From Desulfobulbus sp. Tol-SR (GTDB lineage Bacteria; Desulfobacterota; Desulfobulbia; Desulfobulbales; Desulfocapsaceae): DNA of 47,010 nucleotides. Under the pieces are notes generated by a model. The model did no database searches and was not told where the DNA came from. It saw nothing but the letters and a program-made list of their open reading frames with translations. The stretch is taken from positions 1 to 47,010 of the forward strand of contig JROS01000014.1 of the NCBI GenBank assembly GCA_000769715.1. The letters run 5' to 3'. A program made the translations under genes and the position numbers. Shown piece by piece: positions 7,685 through 15,907 of the stretch. Position 1 is the stretch's first letter; every line of letters starts with the position of its first letter.

Positions 7685-8066
7685 GTCATTAGAGGTTGCG
7701 CGGGAGTGTCAAGGATAGGAATCGGGGGCACGTCGAAGGTTGACGGTCAAATCCCGTTGTCCTTGGGAAGAGGGCGTGCGCTGCGCCTTCTGCATTCACG
7801 GAATTACAAGTTGCTAAAATATTAATGTATTCAAGTGGATATGATTTTACAGGAACCATGTCCACAATCAAGATTGCCACACTGGCTTTTGTATCAACCC
7901 TGGACCAAAAACCGCTGCGGACTAGGAACGCCAATCCATAGCGAACATGTTCGAGGGGCTGGTTCGAGACTACTGCGGGCAGTGCGGCACTGCGATCCGC
8001 CCTCCGCGCAAAATCAAGAATATCTATGGAATGCATGCATAATCACAGCTGCAGCGAGATAGCACC
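7685..8066. other. 382-bp leader without a convincing gene
   Basis: Between the promoter/operator and the first gene of the defence operon. It has open frames on both strands (7835-8062 on +, 7689-8036 on -), but neither has a family match or a good ribosome binding site. A 31-codon frame at 7947-8042 contains CGQCG and resembles half a zinc ribbon; it may be a gene scrap. An untranslated leader, or debris left by insertion of the operon, are both possible. Confidence 0.4.
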
Positions 8067-9650
8067 ATGACGAAGCATGTCCACTCGACTCGAAGCGAAA
8101 ATTGCTCGATCATCGCACTCGACAAGTTCATCCAAGCGACCAGAGACTCTGGGTACAAGGGTACAGCGAGTGCGATCTCAGAACTCGTTGACAACTCTAT
8201 CCAAGCGGGTGCTACAAACATCGCGATCTCAGTCGCAGCCAAGACCAGAGACGATGCGGAGAAGGCGATCGAGGTTTCGGTACTGGACAACGGCTGTGGG
8301 ATGGACCCGCCGACGCTGCGTCAGGCACTTCGGTTTGGCGGTAGCACTCGATTCGGGGATCGCCGAGGGCTTGGTCGGTACGGCATGGGCTTACCCAATG
8401 CGTCGCTGAGCCAAGCGCGGCGTGTCACGGTCTTTACATGGCAGTCGCCGAAGGGCAATTGTGGGCATGACACTCCGAAAGTCTACTCGTCATATCTCGA
8501 CGTAGACGAGATTGTGCGCTGCGAGATGATCGAGGTGCCCGAGCCACAGGTGGTGAAGGTATCACCAAGCGAGTGCGCCGGGAACTCGGGGACCCTCGTT
8601 TGCTGGTCGCAGTGCGACAGGCTCGATAATCGCCGCGTCTCTACTATCGTGCGCAAACTTGAGGTCGATCTTGGGCGACGTTTCAGGCACTTCATCTGGG
8701 AGGGCCTCTGCATCACCATTAACGGTGATACACTCGACGCCTTTGATCCGCTCTACCTACACCCTAAAGCAGAGATCTCTGGTGCCCAACTCTTCGGCGA
8801 GGAGATGCGCTTCGAAGTCCGCGCCGATCCGCTCGATTCACGGAAAACTGGCTGGGTGAGCGTGCGCTTCACGGAACTGCCGGTCCACGCGTGGCACAAA
8901 CTTTCGAACGACGAGAAGCGCCGAATAGGTCTTTCGAAAGGTGCCGGCGTCTCAATCGTCCGTGGAGGACGCGAGGTGGACTACGGCTGGTTCTTCATGG
9001 GTAGCAAACACCGGGAGAACTACGACGACTGGTGGCGCTGCGAGATCCAGTTCGATCCGATCCTCGACGAAGCGTTTGGCATTACGCACACGAAGCAACA
9101 GGCTCGCCCCCAAGCGCACCTCATCGAGGCGATCTCGCCGGACCTCGAGGCGACCGCGCGTGCCCTCAATGCCCGCGCACGTAAGGCCCACAATGCCGTA
9201 AAGGCGCGCCAACGCTTCTCCGAGGCGGAGCGCATCGCCAACGAACGAGACCACCTCCTTCGTCCCCTCCCGCGCAGTGCTGACCCTACAGCACGAGCGC
9301 TGATGCGTGATTTGAAGGAGAGTCACCCGACGCTACGTGATCGCACCGACGAGGCGGACCGCTACAGCATCATCGAGCACTCGGTGAAGGACACGTCGTT
9401 CTTCACCCTCGCGCATGACGGAGACAGGCTTGTGCTCGTATTGAACCCTGATCACCCCTTCTACCGCGAGATCTACAAACCGCTCTCTGAGGGAGAGACC
9501 CCTCGCGATCCACAACTCCGCGCTAAACTCGAACTGCTCCTCCTCGCGGCGGCGCGGAGCGAAGCGGCCGCGCGCGGGAAGTTCCCGGCGCTCGCCAAGC
9601 ATCGACTCGAGTGGAGTAACACCTTGGCCGCCTTCCTGAACGACAAATGA
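8067..9650 (+). CDS. MORC/Hsp90-like GHKL ATPase, first gene of the defence operon
   Basis: A 527-aa ATPase. The GHKL (Bergerat) motifs are complete: N-box with Glu39, Asp42 and Asn43 in AISELVDNSIQAGATNI; G1 box DNGCGMD at 74-80; RFGGSTRFG then GLGRYGMGL at 101-109 (G2 lid); and SGTLVCW near 175. The order RFGxST...GxYGxGL is closest to MORC-type ATPases, which clamp DNA and compact it. Residues about 290-350 (GREVDYGWFFMGSKHREN, then FGITHTKQQARPQ) form the transducer-like domain common to bacterial relatives; a charged helical region follows. The next gene overlaps its stop as ATGA, so the two are translated together. The ribosome binding site is weak. It probably senses or clamps invading DNA for the helicase and nuclease of the operon; this is inferred from family and context. 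Confidence 0.8.
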   Translation: MTKHVHSTRSENCSIIALDKFIQATRDSGYKGTASAISELVDNSIQAGATNIAISVAAKTRDDAEKAIEVSVLDNGCGMDPPTLRQALRFGGSTRFGDRRGLGRYGMGLPNASLSQARRVTVFTWQSPKGNCGHDTPKVYSSYLDVDEIVRCEMIEVPEPQVVKVSPSECAGNSGTLVCWSQCDRLDNRRVSTIVRKLEVDLGRRFRHFIWEGLCITINGDTLDAFDPLYLHPKAEISGAQLFGEEMRFEVRADPLDSRKTGWVSVRFTELPVHAWHKLSNDEKRRIGLSKGAGVSIVRGGREVDYGWFFMGSKHRENYDDWWRCEIQFDPILDEAFGITHTKQQARPQAHLIEAISPDLEATARALNARARKAHNAVKARQRFSEAERIANERDHLLRPLPRSADPTARALMRDLKESHPTLRDRTDEADRYSIIEHSVKDTSFFTLAHDGDRLVLVLNPDHPFYREIYKPLSEGETPRDPQLRAKLELLLLAAARSEAAARGKFPALAKHRLEWSNTLAAFLNDK

Positions 9651-11695
9651 CCAACGTGCCCGACAACACATGGACCACGTTGGACCCGCCGCTCCCGAGC
9701 AAGGCGTCGCAGGATGCCTTCGCCGAGTACGCGCGCGCGCTGGCGATGGTATGCCGGGGCGAGTGTACTGAGGAGGCAATCGACAAGGCGCGCGGGGTGT
9801 TCATCGCTGAAGTCACGACGTGTCGTCGCAACGATCGACAGGCGCTGCTCGCGGCGGGACACGTCATGACCGACCTCGCGACACAGGGTTGGACCGTCCG
9901 CGTGCATAGCGAGCGCGTCGAGGTCAAGCCGCCTGCCCCAGCCACCGACCCGCTCGCCGAGAAGGCACGCATCCGTCGGCAGGAGTTGGTCAAGCGCAAC
10001 GCCCAACTCCGTCAGCCTTCGGTACAGCGGTTCCTGGAGTCGATGGAGCGCCAGCGTCTCAACAATGGGAGGTACGTCTCGATATACTCACTCATGCGCG
10101 ACGGGCGAGAACTCACGAAGGGCCTTCGGGAGGCGCGGACGCACCTCAACAACGGCTGGTCCGACGCGCTGTCGAAGCTCGTCGATCCCTACCTTCAGTT
10201 CGTCACCTCTGAGAACGCCGCGTGCGAGTTCACCGGGCTGCGTCTGATGGACGTGTGGCGCTACTTCCGCCACACGTGGACGAACCAGTACACCAGCGTG
10301 CCGGGCCGGACGATGGCCTTTCTCGTGCGCGACCGCGCCGCCACTAACCACCCGGTAATGGGTATCGCCGCGCTGAGCAGCCCGATCATGCAGATCCGCA
10401 AGCGCGATTCGTGGATCGGGTGGCACCCGGAGACCTTCATTGATCGTGTGCGAACCGCGCCGACCAAAGAACTTGCTAAATGGTTGGTTGACACGCTTGA
10501 CCTCGCCATCGACGAAATCTACGTGGCGGACCTGATCGAGGACGGCATCCTCTCAATGCTCGATCTCAAGACACCCTCTCTGTCAGTGATCGAACGACTG
10601 CAGAAGGAGAGCGCCGAGGCGCGCAAGAAGCACCACCGCTTCGCACGCTCGCGTGACCACAACTCGCGTGACCATAAGCATACGCGCTCCGCTCTCCCGG
10701 ACGATGGGTACTGGATCGCGAAAGCTAGGACACACCTGTTCCGCAGCAAACGCGCGCTCGCCCTCTCGACGTACCTCCGCGCGCGCGCAGTCCTAGACAA
10801 GGCATTCGGTGGCAAGCCATCGGCGGAGAAACTCGCCACGCTCGTGAAGACCGGGTACGGCAGCGACACGATCCGCAGGGTGCTCAAGAAGGCGAAGGCT
10901 GACCGCGTCGGCATCGCGGTCGCAGACATTTCGGTGTGCGGCGCAGTACAGCCTTATAATGCACTCCTCGGCGGCAAACTCACTGCCATGATGGCGGCGA
11001 GCCCAGAGGTCGTACATCAGTACCGTCGACGGTACGCCAACGCGGAAAGTGAGATCGCGTCCTCGATGGCCGGACGGTCTATCGTGCGCGACTCGAAGCT
11101 CGTCCTCCTCGGCACGACGTCGCTCTACGGCGTGGGGTCGAGTCAATACAACCGCATCAAGATCCCGGCGGAGCGCCTCGGGGGCAATGCGGGGGACGTC
11201 GTCCGCTACGAAGAGTTGGGTCGATCAGAGGCATTCGGTACGTCGCAATACTCCGAGGAGACTGTCGACGCGCTTGTCGACCTCGTGCAGCAGTCCGACG
11301 CGCAGCGTGTAAACAGCATTTTCGGCGAGGGCGTGAGCCCCAAGATGCGAAAGGTGAGACAAGCGCTCGACCTGCTGAACCTGCCGTCGGAGATACTCCT
11401 CCGTCACCACCGTCCGCGCATCGTATACGCGGTGAGTCTTATCAGGAACCTCGGCGACTACCTCATCGGCACCGCAAAACGGCCCGAGTACGTAGTACAG
11501 GTCAACGAGGGCGTGGCGGCCACTGCGGCGATCGGCGAGTGGTGGCGCGAGCGGTGGCTACGAAATCGGATCACCTCCGATGACGTTCTCGATGAGGTCG
11601 AGCGGCACACAATCGTCCGTCCGATCACCCACGGGGCTCGTGTTCCCCTCCAGCGCGCTGCGCCCCAGCAGCCCAAGTACTTCGATCTGTCGTGA
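9647..11695 (+). CDS. DUF4338/DruA-like protein
   Basis: A 682-aa protein that overlaps the ATPase gene by 4 bp. Two blocks resemble the DUF4338 core of Druantia DruA: GIAALSSPIMQIRKRDSWIG (near 238), corresponding to the small hydrophobic block ending in RDxFIGW, and the region from VGIAVADISVCGAVQPYNAL (near 424) to LLGTTSLYGVGSSQYNRIKI (near 487). It is longer than typical DruA at both ends. The function of DruA is not established; in type I Druantia it is needed together with the DruE helicase. A DruE-like helicase gene lies three large genes downstream. The assignment is by remembered pattern, not an alignment. The alternative is a new family sharing part of this core. Confidence 0.6.
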   Translation: MTNVPDNTWTTLDPPLPSKASQDAFAEYARALAMVCRGECTEEAIDKARGVFIAEVTTCRRNDRQALLAAGHVMTDLATQGWTVRVHSERVEVKPPAPATDPLAEKARIRRQELVKRNAQLRQPSVQRFLESMERQRLNNGRYVSIYSLMRDGRELTKGLREARTHLNNGWSDALSKLVDPYLQFVTSENAACEFTGLRLMDVWRYFRHTWTNQYTSVPGRTMAFLVRDRAATNHPVMGIAALSSPIMQIRKRDSWIGWHPETFIDRVRTAPTKELAKWLVDTLDLAIDEIYVADLIEDGILSMLDLKTPSLSVIERLQKESAEARKKHHRFARSRDHNSRDHKHTRSALPDDGYWIAKARTHLFRSKRALALSTYLRARAVLDKAFGGKPSAEKLATLVKTGYGSDTIRRVLKKAKADRVGIAVADISVCGAVQPYNALLGGKLTAMMAASPEVVHQYRRRYANAESEIASSMAGRSIVRDSKLVLLGTTSLYGVGSSQYNRIKIPAERLGGNAGDVVRYEELGRSEAFGTSQYSEETVDALVDLVQQSDAQRVNSIFGEGVSPKMRKVRQALDLLNLPSEILLRHHRPRIVYAVSLIRNLGDYLIGTAKRPEYVVQVNEGVAATAAIGEWWRERWLRNRITSDDVLDEVERHTIVRPITHGARVPLQRAAPQQPKYFDLS

Positions 11696-11706
11696 GGTTA
11701 AAGAAG

Positions 11707-11862
11707 ATGATAATGAGTAGGTTCCGGGATATCCGAGAGAACACTGTGCTCATGCGAGGGGTCGCGACGCAGTCCCCGGCGCGTGCGCTGGGGAGGTGCG
11801 CTCGGTCTCCTCATCTGAAGACGACCGACGCGCAGCGCGCGGCCATGCCGTTTAGGAATTGA
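11707..11862 (+). CDS. Possible 51-aa basic peptide between defence genes
   Basis: The 179-bp space between the DruA-like and the 980-aa protein genes is almost filled by a frame of 51 codons, beginning MIMSRFRDIREN and ending PFRN. It is rich in Arg (9 of 51) and starts 11 bp after the previous stop, which lies in a GTGAGG sequence that could serve for ribosome binding. It ends 12 bp before the next ATG. I know no homologue. Chance is a real possibility, because stop codons are rare in this GC-rich DNA. Confidence 0.25.
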   Translation: MIMSRFRDIRENTVLMRGVATQSPARALGRCARSPHLKTTDAQRAAMPFRN

Positions 11863-11874
11863 ACAGGTGTTGTG

Positions 11875-14814
11875 ATGGATTTGGGGGCGTGGAACCGGCG
11901 ACTTGCAGAGCATTTCGGCGCCCTCGCGCGTGACCGCAAGGACATCCCTGTCTTTGCCTTGGAGCACGGCCTCGCGCAGGCCGAATTGCTGGCGCTGCAG
12001 ACCACGCTGCGCGCCCACATCCAGGTCTCCGCGCCCAACCGCTACCACCAACTGGTTTGGGTCGTTTACGCGGCGGAGATCGGCTACGGGTATGCGGGGA
12101 ACGAGTTTTGGCAGACCTTCGAGGACAAGACGCCGGGCTGGAGGTTGAACGGCAGTCGCAACTGGATTCGCGATGCCTTCGTCGCCTTCCAGAGGAAGTT
12201 CGCGGGTGCCAAGCCGTCGGGACCGTGGGCGGAACAGTTCTCGATCATTGCTTGGCCGATCACGCACGCGATCCTCCCGTGCGACCTGCAACAGCAACTC
12301 GCGCGCATCCTCTACGAGCTTCGGCACTCGTTCTCCGCTGAACTCTTCGAAGAGCCGCAGCGCCTCGGGGACTTCATCGCGGCGCGGAGTTGGCACACGT
12401 CGGCGCGCTTCCAGAACCTAGTGCAGGCGCCGGCGCTCGTCGGCCAAATCGCCGCCGCGCTCCTCCTCCAGGGTAAGGAGGGCTTCAAGACGCTGCTCCA
12501 CCCCGAGACGCTGAAACGCATTGGCGATGACGTCGATCGCGAGCGTCGCGGTCGTGACTGGCTGCGCGGCGCACGCCGAGCGGCCGATGAGCGGGCGAGC
12601 ATCCGCGGGCTAACCATCGGCAGGTCCACGGTGACGCTCCAGAGTCGTGACGAGGCGCGCGCGGAGGTAGAGCGTCTCGGCATCGAGCCGCGCCTCGTGC
12701 TCCGGCCGATCGGGGACTCGCGCTGGGAGGTATCGCTTGAGATACCGGATCTCTCGCATCTCCTCTTCCGGTTTCCGCAGGTGCGCGAAGTCCTCACTGA
12801 ATCAAGATGCACGGTCGCTGGCGCTGCCGGGCGCCCGCTCGCCCGAGGGCGCTGTCTGCATGGCCCGCAGCGAGTTGCCCTCAGTCGGTGGCCGCGAGTT
12901 GATGACGTGCTGCTGAAGTTCGAGCGCGCTGATCCGCACTTAGAGTACCTGCTTCGCGCAGAGTGCATGCTCCGCCCTGGCTCGTCATGGCTCTTCAAGA
13001 TCGCGAGCGACGGCCAGGCGTACGAGTCGCGTGGTATGCGCGTCCGCGCGGACACGAAGTATCTACTCCTAAGTAGCGAGCCATTCTCCCGGTCGTCCCT
13101 CACACCTCCCGTTGAGTTGACGTGCCAAGGCATCAACGCCGTGCTCCTCGATGTGCCGGCCTCTCTTACGTCGGAGTGGGAGCAAGCGCTCAAGCAACTT
13201 CAGGTCAGCCAAGCGAAGTCGATCGAGGTGTGGCCGGCGGGCCTCGCGGCGGTTGCGTGGGACGGTGAGGGCCACGGCGAGTGGCTCGCCTCGGAGACAC
13301 CGACCCTCGGGATTCGCTCGGATCACGCGATTGACGAGTTGACCATCGCAATGAAGGATGGCCCGTCGCTCTCGCTGACGCTAACCGACACACCGCCTGG
13401 GGAGCCGATCTTTATTGAACTCCCGCCGTTGCCGGTCGGTCTCCACAAGTTTAGCGTCGCGGCCCGCAGCGGAAGCACGGCCGACTCCGAGGTGATCGGC
13501 GACCTCGACGTGATCATGCGCGTCCGCGAGGCGCGCCCGTGGTCACCGGGGGCGACCGCGCACGGGCCGCTTGAAGTGGAACTGGACCCTGCGGCGCCGT
13601 CGCTTGAGCAACTCTGGGAGGGCAAAGCTGCGGTCTTCGTGCGCGGGCCCGCCGGACGCCAGGTCAAGTGCCGGGTGCAGATGTTCGCGAGTGCAGGCAA
13701 GGAGCCGTTGTTCGAGCGAGCGCTGCCGCCGTTCACTCTGCCGATCATGAACGACGAGTGGTCACGTCACTTCGAGGGGCACCTCAAGAAGCACAAGGAT
13801 GTACAGCGGGCCTATGACGACGCGCATGTCTGCGAGGTCGAGTTCTCCGCTGACGAACTCGGCGTCTATACGCTGCGGTGCGAGCGAGAGTTCACGCCGC
13901 TGCGGTGGTCCGTGCGCAGGAATTCCGCAGGGTTCATCGCGCGGCTGCACGATGACGCCGGCAGCGGAGACCCTGTCATCGAGCGCTTCTCGTTCGAGCG
14001 TCCAACCATCTCGGAGAAGCTGCCAATGAGCACGGAGTACAGGGTGCCGAGTTCTGGCGGTCTTTACATCGCGATACTCGGGACTATAAAGGCGGCGATC
14101 ATCATCCCACCGAAAGTGAAGGGGCTTGCGGACCTCCAGTGCCAACCGCAGATCGACGTGGCGCAAAGCACGCCGGAGACCATCACGACGCTAATAGCCT
14201 TCACGGAACTCTGGGGGAAGGCGCGGCTCTCAGGCGACTTAATCGCTGGTCTGCATCGTGCAGCCGTCCTTCGCGCTCTCACAACTCACATCCACGCACT
14301 GCTCGGTGGGCGAACGTGGGCGAACGCAGAGTCCAAGCTGAAGGACAAGCGCGGGCTTTTCGACTTGAAGCACAGCATCTCCGATAAGCGCTACGAACAG
14401 GGCATCGGAGAGAAGCTTCACAAAGAATACCAAGCACTCGCCGATGAGCCGCCCAAGATGAGGATTACGAGCCTCGCGTCGTTGTCAAAAGACTTTCGCC
14501 TCGTGCATCCGAACCCGAAACTGCGAGAGGTGGTTGGGAGGTCACGTTCTCGCAGAACGATTGTGATAACTCGTGTCCAAGGTGTCGGCCCCGAGAACCC
14601 GAATTGGCTCGCGGAGTTTGCACTCCGCCTGGCGAGCGACCCTATGACGCTCAGTTCGTGGGCTGGGGATCACATCGACGCCAGCGTCAGGAAGATCCTC
14701 TCCGTGCCGACGTTCACGCGCGCCGCCCGTTTCCTGGTACTGGCCGTAGATCAGCAGAAGAAGCCGCTCGCCGCCGCAAGCGAGATCTACGCTGGGTGGA
14801 GGTGGCCAGAATGA
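11875..14814 (+). CDS. STY4851/ECs_5259 (YjiT)-like large protein
   Basis: A 979-aa protein from ATG 11875; a GTG directly before it is an alternative start. The N-terminal ~240 residues have a conserved look that I associate with the STY4851/ECs_5259 family, which includes E. coli YjiT: PVFALEHGL, VYAAEIGYGYAGNEFWQTFE, then FSIIAWPITHAILPCDLQQQ and RSWHTSARFQNLVQ. Residues about 290-720 look like beta-sandwich repeats. No catalytic motif is visible, so it may be a scaffold or a DNA- or protein-binding subunit. In enterobacteria yjiT lies in the immigration control region near mcrBC and hsd genes, which fits a defence role. The family name comes from memory. The next gene overlaps its stop by 4 bp (ATGA). 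Confidence 0.65.
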   Translation: MDLGAWNRRLAEHFGALARDRKDIPVFALEHGLAQAELLALQTTLRAHIQVSAPNRYHQLVWVVYAAEIGYGYAGNEFWQTFEDKTPGWRLNGSRNWIRDAFVAFQRKFAGAKPSGPWAEQFSIIAWPITHAILPCDLQQQLARILYELRHSFSAELFEEPQRLGDFIAARSWHTSARFQNLVQAPALVGQIAAALLLQGKEGFKTLLHPETLKRIGDDVDRERRGRDWLRGARRAADERASIRGLTIGRSTVTLQSRDEARAEVERLGIEPRLVLRPIGDSRWEVSLEIPDLSHLLFRFPQVREVLTESRCTVAGAAGRPLARGRCLHGPQRVALSRWPRVDDVLLKFERADPHLEYLLRAECMLRPGSSWLFKIASDGQAYESRGMRVRADTKYLLLSSEPFSRSSLTPPVELTCQGINAVLLDVPASLTSEWEQALKQLQVSQAKSIEVWPAGLAAVAWDGEGHGEWLASETPTLGIRSDHAIDELTIAMKDGPSLSLTLTDTPPGEPIFIELPPLPVGLHKFSVAARSGSTADSEVIGDLDVIMRVREARPWSPGATAHGPLEVELDPAAPSLEQLWEGKAAVFVRGPAGRQVKCRVQMFASAGKEPLFERALPPFTLPIMNDEWSRHFEGHLKKHKDVQRAYDDAHVCEVEFSADELGVYTLRCEREFTPLRWSVRRNSAGFIARLHDDAGSGDPVIERFSFERPTISEKLPMSTEYRVPSSGGLYIAILGTIKAAIIIPPKVKGLADLQCQPQIDVAQSTPETITTLIAFTELWGKARLSGDLIAGLHRAAVLRALTTHIHALLGGRTWANAESKLKDKRGLFDLKHSISDKRYEQGIGEKLHKEYQALADEPPKMRITSLASLSKDFRLVHPNPKLREVVGRSRSRRTIVITRVQGVGPENPNWLAEFALRLASDPMTLSSWAGDHIDASVRKILSVPTFTRAARFLVLAVDQQKKPLAAASEIYAGWRWPE

Positions 14815-15893
14815 GGCGCCTCACCGCCGAGGAGGTACACGCACAGAAGATCCGCGAACTCGGACTCGACCCGGACGCGCTCGATTTGACGACACCAGAA
14901 GGGCTCGCGGGCGCGCTGCGCCGGGCCGCGAGCTACCTGTGCCCATGCTCTGCGGCGACGCTCGTGCGCGCAGTCGTGCGGCCATTGCGAGGATTAGTGC
15001 CTGACATGGAAAAGGTGAAGGAACTCGTGGAAGGAACGCTCGAGTCGATGATCTCGCACGGCGACGTGCTCGAGCAGCCCGAGTTGCAAGATGGATCGCC
15101 TACGGCGCGCGTGTTGCTCTACGCCGCACCCGCGAGCTTTGTTGTGCGTCAGAGCGGCCTCGTGGTCCTCCTCGGCGTCGCGGCCGACCATCTCTCACCG
15201 CTTCCCTCGGAGTTTGAATGTCGCATCCAATACCTTGGGCACATCCGCAAGCTAAGCCCGTCATCGGTGACCGAAGACCTGCGCGTCGAACTGCGTCAAC
15301 TCGGCTTGCTCGAACTTTCGTATGACGCGTGGCTCAAAGGGCCAAAGTCCAGCACCGTGTCGCAGGCAGTAGCTGCAAACGATCGAGCCCTCGATATAGT
15401 CACGCCGTCAAGGGACATCCCCGGGCTCCTGCTCCTCGATCCGACGAAGCCTGTCCGGTACTATCGTGGGCGTTGGGTCGAACCGAAGGCACAGACGGGC
15501 CGTTTCGTAGCTCGGCGGCAGCAGGCCTACGGCGCCGATCTCTGGTGCTACGTCCAACTGACGAACGGCCAGCCTGAGCGGATGATCGACTTCCCACATA
15601 GTGGGAGCCGGTGGCGCGGGTGCGACGAGGCGTGGCATTTACAGATGGCGATCGACGCGCAGCGCGGTACTCCTCAGCGCTTCCGCGTCACTCCGAGCGG
15701 AGACGATGTGGTCCTCGAGTTTTTTTCGCCGACGCCTGCATGGGCGCGTCGACGGTGGGACGCAATCGGCGAGCCGGTTCCGAGCGTTGGCAGCCTCTTC
15801 GCTTATCGGATATCCAAGTCGGAGATCGAAGAGGAGCGGCGGTTCATGCAAGAGGCGCTCTGGCTTGAAGAGATGACGACGGGTTTCCGTTAA
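14811..15893 (+). CDS. 360-aa defence operon subunit, winged-helix-like N-terminus
   Basis: Starts at ATG 14811, overlapping the previous stop as ATGA; in-frame codons upstream belong to a shadow of that gene. Residues about 25-95 (LAGALRRAASYLCPCSAATL, then TLESMISHGDVLEQ) look like a winged helix of the kind that reads DNA or joins helicase subunits. The C-terminal part has PVRYYRGRWVEP and SGSRWRGCDEAWHLQMAIDA, which I cannot assign. No nuclease or ATPase motif is seen. The following helicase gene starts 14 bp after its stop behind AGGAGG. Probably an accessory subunit of the helicase complex, judged by position only. Confidence 0.65.
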   Translation: MRRLTAEEVHAQKIRELGLDPDALDLTTPEGLAGALRRAASYLCPCSAATLVRAVVRPLRGLVPDMEKVKELVEGTLESMISHGDVLEQPELQDGSPTARVLLYAAPASFVVRQSGLVVLLGVAADHLSPLPSEFECRIQYLGHIRKLSPSSVTEDLRVELRQLGLLELSYDAWLKGPKSSTVSQAVAANDRALDIVTPSRDIPGLLLLDPTKPVRYYRGRWVEPKAQTGRFVARRQQAYGADLWCYVQLTNGQPERMIDFPHSGSRWRGCDEAWHLQMAIDAQRGTPQRFRVTPSGDDVVLEFFSPTPAWARRRWDAIGEPVPSVGSLFAYRISKSEIEEERRFMQEALWLEEMTTGFR

Positions 15894-15907
15894 GCAGGAG
15901 GACGAAA

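Noticed and set aside
7689..8036. 115-aa minus-strand frame in the leader of the defence operon
   Set aside because: No ribosome binding site, no recognisable motif, and it would face the strong + promoter.
7947..8042. 31-codon frame with CGQCG
   Set aside because: Too short for a zinc ribbon, preceded in frame by a stop, and only one Cys pair; at most a gene scrap.
9473..14282. Many 70-290-aa frames on the minus strand across the defence operon
   Set aside because: Arg/Ser-rich, low-complexity translations typical of shadow frames in GC-rich genes; none has a ribosome binding site plus a motif.
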